Shown: positions 54,540 to 63,072 of the stretch, piece after piece
How the letters are laid out: each line of letters starts with the position of its first letter
How positions within the stretch are numbered: the stretch's first letter is position 1
NCBI GenBank assembly: GCA_015654675.1
Contig: JAATGM010000034.1
Location: 1 to 64,000 of the forward strand
Source of the DNA: Planctomycetota bacterium
GTDB taxonomy: Bacteria > Planctomycetota > Phycisphaerae > UBA1845 > UTPLA1
DNA: 64,000 bases
Direction: 5' to 3'
Notes under the pieces: generated by a model
Told to the model about the DNA's origin: nothing
Databases searched by the model: none
The model's input: the letters and a program-made list of their open reading frames with translations, nothing else
Position numbers and translations under genes: made by a program

Positions 54540-56714
54540 CTATCGAACAAACGTCAACGGCGCATGACTGATCGAAAAACTCTTCTCCCCCGAATCCTCA
54601 AACTCCACCCTCACCCAGGCCGTCCGCCCGCGCGGCTCCAGCCGCACGATATACCCCTCCCCATAAAACGGATGCCGCACCCGCCGCCCAACGTGCCACT
54701 CCTCCGGATCGAACGACACCGCCTCATACTCATCCGCCCGCTCATACCCGTCGTCCCGCCCCCGATCCGCCTCGGCAAACTCGAGCTCATCCCGCGGCAT
54801 CTCCCGCAAAAACCGCGACGCCAGCGTCCGCTGATTCAACCCGCGCACCGTGCGATAATCCGCATACGTAAACGTCAGCCGCCGCATCGCCCGCGTCATC
54901 CCCACGAAACAAAGCCGCCGCTCCTCCTCCACGTCCCCATTCAAGATCGCCCGCCGATGCGGCAGCAGCTCATCTTCCATCCCCACCACATACACCGTCG
55001 GAAACTCCAGACCCTTCGCCGCGTGCAGCGTCATGAGCGTCACCGCTCCGCCCTCCAGGTCCAACCGATCCGTGTCGCTCATCAGCGCGATCTGCTCCAG
55101 AAATCCCTCCAGCGTCCCCTCAAACTCCTCCGCCCCCTCCGGCCGCGGCCCCTCCATCGGATTCTCCCGGTCATACTCCGCCGCCGCCGACACCAACTCG
55201 TTCACGTTCCCCAGCGCCGGCTTCTCCGGATCCGGATCATCCTGAAACATCGCCTGCAAGCCCGACACCCGCAAAACCGCCTCCACCAACGGCTGCACCG
55301 GCCGCCTCCGCAATTGCCGCAACCGCTCCAAAACCTCCGCCAGCTCCTTCAACTTCTTATGCGCTGACTTCACCGCCGCAATCGTCCCCGCCGCCGAAAT
55401 CGCCGTATCCAGCGACCCGTCATTCTCCCGCGCCCAAGCCGTCAAACGATCAATCGTCGTCTTCCCAATCCCCCGCGCCGGCGTATTGATCGCCCGCCGC
55501 AGCGCAATGTCATCATCCGGATTCGCGACAACCCGCAGCCACGCCAAAACGTCCTTGATCTCCTTCCGCGAATAAAACTCCACCCCCCGGGCAATCTGAT
55601 AAGGAATCCGCGCCCGCCGCAGCGCATCCTCCAAAACGCGCGTCAGCGCCGCCACCCGATAGAAAAGCGCCACATCCCCCGGCCGCCCCCCCTCCAACAG
55701 CCCGCGCGCGATATCATCCGCAATCCGCGTCGCCTCATCATGCTCATCGCTGCACCGCCAAACCCGCACCGGCTCCCCCGCCCCATTCTCCGTCCACAGC
55801 TCTTTCTTCTTCCGCCCGACGTTATGGCTGATCAGCTCGCTCGCCGCGCTCAAGATGGAAGGCGTGCTGCGATAATTCTGCTCCAGACGCACCACTTTCG
55901 CATCCGGATAGTCCTTCTCAAAGTTGAGAATGTTCTGAATATCCGCCCCGCGCCATCCATAAATCGACTGGTCCGGATCGCCCGTCGCGCAGATATTCCG
56001 CCGCTTCGCCGCCAGCCGCGTCGCGATCAAATACTGCGGATGATTCGTATCCTGGTACTCATCGATCAGCAGATACGGAAACCGGTCCGACAGCTCCTCG
56101 CACACCTCGCGCTGCTCCCCCAGCAGCCGCGCCGTATAAACCAGCAGGTCATCAAAATCCGCCGCGTTGTGCCCATGCATGAGCTGCTCATACCGCGCCC
56201 AGACCTTCGCAATCTCCCGGCCGGTAAAATCCCGGTTCGCCTCCGAAAACGCCTCCGGCGACTGCATCGCGTTCTTCGCAGTGCTGATCCGATACTGCAC
56301 CGTCCGCGGGCTGTAGTGATCCGTGCTCAACTCGCACGCCTCGATCGCCTCGCGAATCACCCCCAACCGATCATCCTCGTCATAAATCGAAAAGCTCGGC
56401 CGCAACCCCACCCGCCCCCCATACTCGCGCAGCAACCGCGCACAAAGCGAGTGAAAAGTGCTGACCACCATCCCCCGCCCCACACCAAGCTGCACGATCC
56501 GCTCGCGCATCTCCCCTGCCGCCTTGTTAGTAAAGGTAATCGCCAGAACCTGATCCGCCCGCGCCACGGTCGAAGCGATATAAGCCGCCCGCCGAGTAAT
56601 AACCCGCGTCTTCCCTGACCCCGCCCCCGCCAAAACCAGCAACGGCCCGTCCGTACAGGTAACGGCAGTCCGCTGCGGCTCCGTCAAATCAGAAAGCAAA
56701 TCCCGCGCGCTCAT
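54540..56714 (-). CDS. pcrA: UvrD/PcrA-type DNA helicase
   Basis: 724 aa. Superfamily 1A helicase motifs: Walker A AGAGSGKTR (residues ~29-37), ITFTNKAAGEMRERI, LIDEYQDTNHPQYL (Walker B), GDPDQSIYGWRGA, QNYRST and MTLHAAKGLEFPTVYVVG. Full length for PcrA. The C-terminal YEAVSFDPEEWHVGRRVRHPFYGEGYIV segment is a Tudor-like tail also found in PcrA. It unwinds DNA 3' to 5' in repair and replication restart. It ends just next to a convergent tandem repeat. Confidence 0.94.
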   Translation of the reverse strand: MSARDLLSDLTEPQRTAVTCTDGPLLVLAGAGSGKTRVITRRAAYIASTVARADQVLAITFTNKAAGEMRERIVQLGVGRGMVVSTFHSLCARLLREYGGRVGLRPSFSIYDEDDRLGVIREAIEACELSTDHYSPRTVQYRISTAKNAMQSPEAFSEANRDFTGREIAKVWARYEQLMHGHNAADFDDLLVYTARLLGEQREVCEELSDRFPYLLIDEYQDTNHPQYLIATRLAAKRRNICATGDPDQSIYGWRGADIQNILNFEKDYPDAKVVRLEQNYRSTPSILSAASELISHNVGRKKKELWTENGAGEPVRVWRCSDEHDEATRIADDIARGLLEGGRPGDVALFYRVAALTRVLEDALRRARIPYQIARGVEFYSRKEIKDVLAWLRVVANPDDDIALRRAINTPARGIGKTTIDRLTAWARENDGSLDTAISAAGTIAAVKSAHKKLKELAEVLERLRQLRRRPVQPLVEAVLRVSGLQAMFQDDPDPEKPALGNVNELVSAAAEYDRENPMEGPRPEGAEEFEGTLEGFLEQIALMSDTDRLDLEGGAVTLMTLHAAKGLEFPTVYVVGMEDELLPHRRAILNGDVEEERRLCFVGMTRAMRRLTFTYADYRTVRGLNQRTLASRFLREMPRDELEFAEADRGRDDGYERADEYEAVSFDPEEWHVGRRVRHPFYGEGYIVRLEPRGRTAWVRVEFEDSGEKSFSISHAPLTFVR

Positions 56715-56870
56715 CCCAACAGATATAGAACCCCCGCCCCCGACTGTCCACCGCGCATCACGCGATGCTGCTGCTTGTGCTCATATTCCTACTCCTATTC
56801 CTAATCCGACTCGTGCTCTTGCTCCAAATCCCCTGCCCTCAATTCGTTTCCCACCGCCCACTGTCAACTG

Positions 56871-58133
56871 TCAACTGCGCATTGCAAGCGCAGCGCGCAC
56901 CGCCTCACTCCCCCTCACCTCCGCCGGCCGCTTCGCCCCCGCCCGCAAAAGCGCCGCCACCACCGCCCCAAAGTCCCCCGTCTCGCAATGCCACCCATTC
57001 TCCGACCCATGCATCGCCCACCCCACCGGCGTCCCCTGATAATCCCGATCCGTCGCCTCCAGCGCCGGCCCCGCCCGCAAAATCACCTCCGCCATCGCCG
57101 CGTTCCCATGAAACGCCGCCCAATGCAGCGGCGTCGCCCCATGCTGCCCGACAACATCCACCGCCATCCCGATCCCCACCATCGCCCGCACCGCCGCCAG
57201 ATCATTGTTCCGCGCCGCATGCGCAAGCTGCCGCCGATCCTCCTCCGTAAACCGCCCCGCCAGCCCCGGCGTCGCCGCAACCAGCCCCCGCGCCATCTCC
57301 TCCTCCCCCAGCCAGCAAGCCGTGATCAGCTTCACCTCATCCGGGCTGGCCGCCATCAGAGTCTCAAACACCTCCACATGCCCAAACGCCCGCGCCACCT
57401 GGTGCGCCGAGACATGCCACCCCAGCGTCCACTGATAGATCGTCCCGCCAGCCCGCGGATTCCCCATCGGAAACCACTCCGGACTGACGCGCATCCGGAT
57501 CGCCCCCGCATCTGCCGCCAGCAGCCGCCGCACCAGCCCGCCATCCCCCAGCGCCGCCGCCATCAGCAAGTCCGTCTCGCACCCGCGCGAAACCAGAAAC
57601 CGCGCAATCGCCTGCCGATCGCGAATCATGTACTGCGCCGGCGTAGACTCATGATCAACATCCAGCGCATCAATCAACGCCCCGCGCTCCAGCAAAAACT
57701 CGGCAATCTCAACCGTCGCGGCAAAATGAAGCGGCGTCTGCCCATCCCCACCCCGAGCATGAACCAGCCCCGCATCCGCCCCAACAAGCTCCCGCACCCG
57801 CTCAATCATCCCCAACCGAGCAGCAGCATGAATATCAACAAGAGCCCCGCGCGAAATCGCATAGCGAGCCAGCTCCGGCGAAGCATTATGAAGAAGCCCA
57901 AACCCCCCAGCCCACCACCCACTCTTCGCATTAATATCCGCCCCCGCCGAAATCAAAACATCCAACATCTCCCGGCTGCGCACCCCGCAAACAGCCGGCG
58001 AATCAAACGGCCCAATCGGCGCGTTGATAAGCGCCATCAACTGAGGGAATTCAGCAAGCAAACCCCGGACCCCAGCGGCATCATCCGCATGAAACGCCCG
58101 CTTCGCCCGCTCCAAGACCGCGCCATCAACCAT
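56871..58133 (-). CDS. Ankyrin-repeat protein
   Basis: 420 aa from the ATG at 58133, with GAGGAGG eight bases upstream. Two ankyrin blocks are evident. Residues ~55-180 hold SREMLDVLISAGADINAKS, DGQTPLHFAATVEIAEFLLERGALIDALD and similar repeats. Residues ~300-400 hold QHGATPLHWAAFHGNAAMAEVILRAGPALEATD. Between them is a divergent stretch with GHVEVFETLMAASPDEVKLI. No signal peptide. Ankyrins bind proteins; target unknown. Confidence 0.85.
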   Translation of the reverse strand: MVDGAVLERAKRAFHADDAAGVRGLLAEFPQLMALINAPIGPFDSPAVCGVRSREMLDVLISAGADINAKSGWWAGGFGLLHNASPELARYAISRGALVDIHAAARLGMIERVRELVGADAGLVHARGGDGQTPLHFAATVEIAEFLLERGALIDALDVDHESTPAQYMIRDRQAIARFLVSRGCETDLLMAAALGDGGLVRRLLAADAGAIRMRVSPEWFPMGNPRAGGTIYQWTLGWHVSAHQVARAFGHVEVFETLMAASPDEVKLITACWLGEEEMARGLVAATPGLAGRFTEEDRRQLAHAARNNDLAAVRAMVGIGMAVDVVGQHGATPLHWAAFHGNAAMAEVILRAGPALEATDRDYQGTPVGWAMHGSENGWHCETGDFGAVVAALLRAGAKRPAEVRGSEAVRAALAMRS

Positions 58134-58569
58134 CGAGACCGCCCTCCTCAAAGCCAATCAAGCGCCGATGATACTCAATCAGCCCAACCGAAACCCGTCC
58201 GACAACAGATAGAGACGACGCTTCACTCAAACACCCAGCCAAACACGAATGCGGCGCCCCCGCCGCGACTCTCGGCGAGTCCTTAACCGCATCAGTTTGG
58301 CAGCGGTTGGAAGACGTAGTCGTTGCCCACCGCTCTGTGCAACTCGCCAGCACAAACCTCGCAACCTCCCCAAACTCCTGTCCCTGATCGAAGCACTTTT
58401 TGTCCGAACGATGAATCGCGATTGCTTCGTCGATCAATTCGAATAGCGCGCTTCATCCTCCTTAGGCACGTTCGAGCTTTCATCAGTAAAGGCATGCCAA
58501 TGAGTGCCCTGGTTCTCCGGCCCAATCCAGCAAGCTCCACCCGGCCAAAATGCTGAGGCGCATTAATGC
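58134..58569. other. Intergenic stretch, no gene seen
   Basis: Between the ankyrin gene and a terminator. Open frames here are antisense or lack family features. No RNA gene recognised. Confidence 0.5.
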
Positions 58570-58602
58570 AAAAAAACCGAGCGACGTCCAAGCGTCGCTC
58601 GG
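58570..58602 (-). terminator. Rho-independent terminator of the cysteine-rich protein gene
   Basis: On the minus strand CCGAGCGACG and CGTCGCTCGG form a perfect 10-bp stem with a six-base loop, followed by seven T. It ends 29 bases after the stop of the 93-aa gene, supporting that gene as real. Confidence 0.9.
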
Positions 58603-58631
58603 CCCTGCGCTGACGAACTCTATCGCCGATC

Positions 58632-58913
58632 TCAGAACAGTGAGCAATGCGCCCAGAAATTGGGGCCCGGGCCGCATGCTGAGCCCAGGTCGCACATCGA
58701 CGAAGTGCAAATGTAGCCCGGGACTTCCATTCCACCGTCAACGTTTCGGCACTTGCACTGCAATAGTGAACGCGGTTCCGCTGCGACACTCGCGGCTGCA
58801 TTGGATCGGGATTCAGGCGTACCTACTTGAGCATGCTCGGCTGCCGCCCGCGGTACAGAGAGAGCAGCAAACGCCAGTGCTGTGATCGCCAAACTTGCAA
58901 AGATTTTTCCCAT
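58632..58913 (-). CDS. Small secreted cysteine-rich protein
   Basis: 93 aa. The signal peptide (MGKIFASLAITALAFAALSVPRAAA) cleaves near AAAEH. The mature part ends in a six-cysteine cluster: QCKCRNVDGG, YICTSSMCDLGSACGPG, FWAHCSLF. The pairing is probably disulfides, outside the membrane. No known family. It follows the lipoprotein gene by 52 bases on the same strand and has its own terminator, so the two likely form one operon. Confidence 0.7.
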   Translation of the reverse strand: MGKIFASLAITALAFAALSVPRAAAEHAQVGTPESRSNAAASVAAEPRSLLQCKCRNVDGGMEVPGYICTSSMCDLGSACGPGPNFWAHCSLF

Positions 58914-58965
58914 AACTGTTCGACTCCTCTACAAAGAACACGATTCATTTGTCAGACGCGCGACA

Positions 58966-59691
58966 CTAGCCCCGCGCCAGTCGTGTATAGCGAAGCGACC
59001 TCGACCGAACGAGGACAGTCTTATCTCCATCACCCTCAAAGGTCTTCCATCGCCGAAGCAGCAAGCTCTCCTTTGAAAAAGAAAAAACATCGCGACGTAC
59101 GTAATTGGCGCTTCGTCGTTCCCAACGAACCACGTGGCAAGGCTCGCTGTCGACTTCCTCGTCCCCCACGAGCTCTCCATGCGCGATCCGGTCTCGAAAA
59201 TACTCAGGCATCCGGCTCGTCTGACCTACCCACGTTGAGAAATAGGCCCCAACGATGCACCCCATTTTGCCCATACCCTGCTCCGTAACCCGTATGGACT
59301 CGGGACCGGGAAGATCGACCGCATATCGCACCGTCTGCGCAAGCGTGCCATCCGGGCCGTATACCTCCTCGCCATACGCGCCGCCGCCCAGTGTGAATCT
59401 CGCAAGCAGCAGTCCGTCTCGCATGAGCTCGTTGTCCATGCTGGTTGGCGTCATGCGCGACTGCAATGCGAGCTGGTGACCATCGGCTTCAATCGATATC
59501 TCCGAATCGAATCCCGCGCAGCGCGAATACGCGTCGGCCACCATGTCTGCGAGCGCTTGCTCCGTTAGCTCATGCGCATCGCCGGTATTTGAGGGTGTAT
59601 GTGTGCAGGCGAGCGAGATTAGGATCACACTCGCAATCAGATATCGGATCAAGTTCAAATACCGGGTAAAATCATGCGAGCCGAGTACCAT
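58966..59691 (-). CDS. Lipoprotein with LolA/DUF2092-like body
   Basis: 241 aa from the ATG at 59691; an earlier in-frame start at 59724 adds 11 residues. Lipobox in VILISLACTHT. The body (ADAYSRCAGFDSEISIEADGHQLALQSRM..., LARFTLGGGAYGEEVYGPDGTLAQTVRYAV, RRDVFSFSKESLLLRR) resembles the single-sheet LolA/DUF2092 fold, which binds lipids or hydrophobic ligands at the envelope. Paired with the secreted cysteine-rich protein. Confidence 0.68.
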   Translation of the reverse strand: MVLGSHDFTRYLNLIRYLIASVILISLACTHTPSNTGDAHELTEQALADMVADAYSRCAGFDSEISIEADGHQLALQSRMTPTSMDNELMRDGLLLARFTLGGGAYGEEVYGPDGTLAQTVRYAVDLPGPESIRVTEQGMGKMGCIVGAYFSTWVGQTSRMPEYFRDRIAHGELVGDEEVDSEPCHVVRWERRSANYVRRDVFSFSKESLLLRRWKTFEGDGDKTVLVRSRSLRYTRLARG

Positions 59692-59724
59692 GCTAAGCGC
59701 TCCAGTCAATTGCGTTGCCGACAA

Positions 59725-60136
59725 CGGCGAACAAGGCGAGGCCGCTCATCGATGACGACCATTCGGCCGGACGACCGATTGCTAAGTCACCGAGCCGATC
59801 GCCCTGACGGAGTAATCGTCGATGCTCAGTTTGTTTATAAGTTCATTCCAACCATCGATGCCTCTTTCAAGGTCACTGTGAACAGTCTCGAACGAACATT
59901 CGACCACCTGCTGCAATCCGCGCACGCGACTTCGATGCTGAGTCGCACGAGAGTGCAAAATATTGCAGTTCTAGTGATAGAAGACGACATGTTTGGATGT
60001 GGCGCTCGACAATTTTGCGGATAATGGAAAAGACTTTGTTCTTTACCAGGCTGCTGGCAAGCTGATTAACACTACTCGTACCAGCTCGCCGGCGGTATTA
60101 GCGGATCGGGCAGCAGCGATCGTGCTACCGAACTTG
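59725..60136. other. Intergenic stretch, no convincing gene
   Basis: A plus-strand frame 59752-60024 lacks family features and is probably not a gene. Nothing else recognised before the dispersed repeat. Confidence 0.45.
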
Positions 60137-60290
60137 AATAAACGTGGACATTCAGACTACCACTGTCGGATAGCTCAAGGCCAGCTGCTCTCGCCCCAGC
60201 TCTCCTCTCCCTGAGAAAGGGAGAGGCCGGGAGAGGGTCGAACTCGCAAAGCCATCCCGCGGTGAGGCTCGAACCGACCGCCGCAAACCA
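60137..60290 (+). repeat. Right-end dispersed repeat, copy 1 (longest)
   Basis: Contains GGACATTCAGACTACCACTG and TGTCGGATA, then the hairpin CTCTCCCTGAGAAAGGGAGAG, GGCCGGGAGAGGGTCGAA, and a tail TCGCAAAGCCATCCCGCGGTG. The same blocks recur at 61361 and 62925. Confidence 0.85.
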
Positions 60291-60297
60291 TCCAGAC

Positions 60298-61167
60298 TCA
60301 AGACCCCGGCGAATACGCATCGCGAAGAATTCGCCGCATCGTCTTCATTCCGGCGTCCAAATCAGCCCCGTCGCGGCATCGCGAATAAGTAACATGACAG
60401 CCGGTTCGAAAGCGAGTGACCTTCCACTCCTCCAAGTCGGCAAATGCCCGCTCGACCTCGGCCTCTGCATAAAGCCGCCCAGGAACGAACAATGCCCGTA
60501 ACCATCGAATGTCCTCCGTCGTCATCAACGAACTCGGCGGAAACATCACGGTATCGCCGAGCGTGGCCGCGATGTCCGGCTGTAGCTCATCGCAAATGCC
60601 TTGAAACGTCCGCTCCGCCCAGGCAATAAATACCCTCGCCTCCTCGCTGGCTGTCGAGGGCACAGGATCACCGTGACACCAACCGCATTCCGCAACCGCC
60701 ATCTCGTTCGCTTCGACATGTATCGGATTCCGCTCCCCTGCCGCGAGTTCGCTGGACCAAAGATAGGCAAACTCAATGTTAACCCGCATGTCTCGAGCCG
60801 ATCCCGGCATCAGCCGAACGCTGAAGGGCGTCCATTCCCGTGCGCTGAGCAGTTCCTCAGCTCCTTCGCAGCGCAACTCCAAATATGGCGGATCGCCGTC
60901 TATTTCGATGCCCCGGAATTCATCAATAGGGATTCGCAGCCCCATGACATCGGGGTCGAGCCGATACCCAGCCGCGATGAACCACCGTACCACGCGCCGA
61001 AAAGATTCGATGGCCGCCTGATCGCGCCACCAAAACCCTTGAATCAGTAACGGACCCGCAAGTGGCACGACCAACGTCAATATCCTCCGGACCTCTACCT
61101 TCCGAAGATAATGCTTCTCTAGCACTGGTCGGCATCCGCCCCGCCGACCGTGGTTCAAATAATACAA
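60298..61167 (-). CDS. Hypothetical protein with N-terminal membrane segment
   Basis: 289 aa if the TTG at 61167 is used; internal GTG or TTG starts further in are also possible. A hydrophobic segment VRRILTLVVPLAGPLLIQGF near the N-terminus suggests a membrane anchor or signal. The rest is soluble with several Cys and Trp (MAVAECGWCHGDP, EARVFIAWAERTF, WLRALFVPGRLYAEAEVERAFADLEEW). No family recognised. It lies between repeat copies 1 and 2. Confidence 0.55.
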   Translation of the reverse strand: MYYLNHGRRGGCRPVLEKHYLRKVEVRRILTLVVPLAGPLLIQGFWWRDQAAIESFRRVVRWFIAAGYRLDPDVMGLRIPIDEFRGIEIDGDPPYLELRCEGAEELLSAREWTPFSVRLMPGSARDMRVNIEFAYLWSSELAAGERNPIHVEANEMAVAECGWCHGDPVPSTASEEARVFIAWAERTFQGICDELQPDIAATLGDTVMFPPSSLMTTEDIRWLRALFVPGRLYAEAEVERAFADLEEWKVTRFRTGCHVTYSRCRDGADLDAGMKTMRRILRDAYSPGS

Positions 61168-61360
61168 ATAGCTGTATCAGCAGATCGGAATCATATCAGC
61201 CAGCGCATTTGAATCGCCAGCCAAGCCGGTAAAATGCCCCGGTCCCAACCGGAGGCCCAATCATGCTCCCCCCAACCTGGCGACTCATCTTCACCACCAT
61301 CGCAATCGCATCCGCAATAGCGGTCTGGCCGTAATCCTCATGCTCCCCCGCGCCGCGGTT
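61168..61360. other. Spacer with a 23-codon frame
   Basis: Holds a plus-strand ORF at 61263-61334 (MLPPTWRLIFTTIAIASAIA, 23 aa) with GGAGG seven bases before its ATG. Coding status uncertain. Confidence 0.35.
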
Positions 61361-61457
61361 TGCAATTCCTCGCTCCCCTCCCTGAGAAAGGAAGAGGCTG
61401 GGAGAGGGTCGAATTCGCAAAGCCATCCCTCGGTGGCAGCTCAAACCGACCACCGCA
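61361..61457 (+). repeat. Right-end dispersed repeat, copy 2 (5' part missing)
   Basis: Matches the hairpin CTCCCTGAGAAAGGAAGAGG, the GGGAGAGGGTCGAATTCGC core and the tail AAAGCCATCCCTCGGTGGCAG of copy 1, but lacks the ATTCAGAC block. Confidence 0.8.
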
Positions 61458-61570
61458 CGCCGTTGCCTGCACCAACCTGCTAGTCACAACGCTTGGCGGA
61501 CTTTCAATCACTGCTCAACTTCAATCGCGGTAACACCACCGTTACCACCACTGCGTCTCGCTACCGCCTC

Positions 61571-62824
61571 TCATTCTTTCCCTTGCTCGTATCCCACGAT
61601 CACCCCCCGCAGCCCCGCCACGTGTTCGCTGGGCGTCTTCGACTCCCACGACGTAAACGAACTGAATGTCATCGAAGGCCCTCCGGCAAAGTCCCCGTCC
61701 GGTGTGAACGGCCCCGCCACACCCGCCATCCGCCCGTCCTTTGCCGCCCAATCCGGCTCGAATGTCCGGAACCGAAAAAGAAACACCTCGCCATCATCTC
61801 CATCCTCTGAATACCGATACGACGCCATCAATTCGATCTCGTCCGGCTCGCGCCCCAGCTCCGTCCCAAACGTCAGCCACTGCACCATGTCGGCATACGC
61901 AATCGCAGTGGTCGTCCGATGCCGCGCCGGCAGGACTCCCCGGCGTTCCAATCGCCGCGACCCAAGAAAGAGTATCCACCGCGCGTGGTGATTCTCCGCG
62001 ATCGAATCCAGCGTATTACCCCCAATCGCCACCCCGCGTTGCACCGCCGCGATTGCGGCATACGCGCCCAGATAAGGGTCGCGCAGACCAAGCGCGGCAA
62101 GAATCTCGCCGTAAACGTCAGGCGACTTGCCGGTTACGCGCCCGAGCAGATCCAGCAGAAGGCCACCTTCGCTTCGGGCAACACAGTACGGCTCCTCCCA
62201 CCGCCACGCGACGCCCGACTCCCGTTGCGCCGACTCGATGACCGGCCGCAGACGGCGCCATCGCGCTAAAACATAACCCCCGTACTCTCTCCAATGCTTG
62301 GCGCGAACCGCCCCCTGCTCGCTCAAACCGTAAAGCAGGAGGCACGCTCGGTACGCCCCTTCCGGTGACTCCGCCGCAGAGAAAAAAGCTGGCAACACAT
62401 CGTCGGCACACAGCGGATGGGACTCCAGTCTATCCAATCTGCGGGGAACTACTTTTGCCCTCCAACCGTAAGCCGTTAACAGATTTGCATACGCCCGGAT
62501 CGCCCCATCCGTCCCGATCTTCGCCAGCAAAGCCAGCGCTGCGGTCCGCGCGGCGTCGCCATACTGAGCATACAGTTCGCGAATCGTGGGAACGTACGCT
62601 TCGCGCGGATTCTTGCCTGCGGCATCGACCAGATCTGATGAGCTATCCCCCAGGAATTGCTCAGCCGGCGGAAATACCTCGACCGCAGCCCGCAGGAACA
62701 TTTCACCGACGCGCTCGCTGATGTCCTCTGCCCGAAGCCCCCGCAGTTCGGCGACAGCTCCCTTCCGAACCTCAAGCTCGGAGTCCGCTAGGCTCCCAAT
62801 CACTGCCGAAAAATCCCGTCCCAT
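61571..62824 (-). CDS. HEAT-repeat-like protein of unknown function
   Basis: 417 aa from the ATG at 62824, with GGAG about seven bases upstream; an in-frame TTG at 62854 is less supported. The first half is a string of helices resembling HEAT or Armadillo repeats (VIGSLADSELEVRKGAVAEL, TAALALLAKIGTDGAIRAYA, YRACLLLYGLSEQGAVRA). The second half (~300-417) is strand-rich with IELMASYRYSEDGDDGEVFLFRFRTFEPDW. No catalytic motif. It lies between repeat copies 2 and 3. Confidence 0.7.
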   Translation of the reverse strand: MGRDFSAVIGSLADSELEVRKGAVAELRGLRAEDISERVGEMFLRAAVEVFPPAEQFLGDSSSDLVDAAGKNPREAYVPTIRELYAQYGDAARTAALALLAKIGTDGAIRAYANLLTAYGWRAKVVPRRLDRLESHPLCADDVLPAFFSAAESPEGAYRACLLLYGLSEQGAVRAKHWREYGGYVLARWRRLRPVIESAQRESGVAWRWEEPYCVARSEGGLLLDLLGRVTGKSPDVYGEILAALGLRDPYLGAYAAIAAVQRGVAIGGNTLDSIAENHHARWILFLGSRRLERRGVLPARHRTTTAIAYADMVQWLTFGTELGREPDEIELMASYRYSEDGDDGEVFLFRFRTFEPDWAAKDGRMAGVAGPFTPDGDFAGGPSMTFSSFTSWESKTPSEHVAGLRGVIVGYEQGKE

Positions 62825-62924
62825 TATCGACTCCGCCACCAGGCGCTCGTGCAATCCTGCCTTCGGCCGAGCACCCAGTCAAAGCCCCAGCCTCTAACCG
62901 CTCCGATCGTGGGAGAGATGGTAA

Positions 62925-63042
62925 AATGGGAACATTCAGACTTCCGTTGTCGGATATACCAACGACGCGCCAATCCCGCCCCGATTCTCCTCTCCCTGAG
63001 ACAGGGAGAGGCCGGGAGAGGGTCGAATTCGCAACGCCATCC
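62925..63042 (+). repeat. Right-end dispersed repeat, copy 3
   Basis: Has GGAACATTCAGACTTCCG and TGTCGGATATACC, the hairpin CTCTCCCTGAGACAGGGAGAG, and the GGCCGGGAGAGGGTCGAATT core shared with copies 1 and 2. The GCAACGCCATCCC tail is short; the last part of copy 1 is missing. Confidence 0.85.
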
Positions 63043-63072
63043 CTCTCGCTGCTCGTCACAGCGCGCGAGTAA

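Noticed and set aside
58292-58801. 169-aa minus-strand frame next to the cysteine-rich gene
   Set aside because: It overlaps the gene's terminator and coding region in another frame and has no family features.
59752-60024. A ~90-aa plus-strand frame
   Set aside because: No recognisable family or ribosome site; could be a remnant, but not supported.
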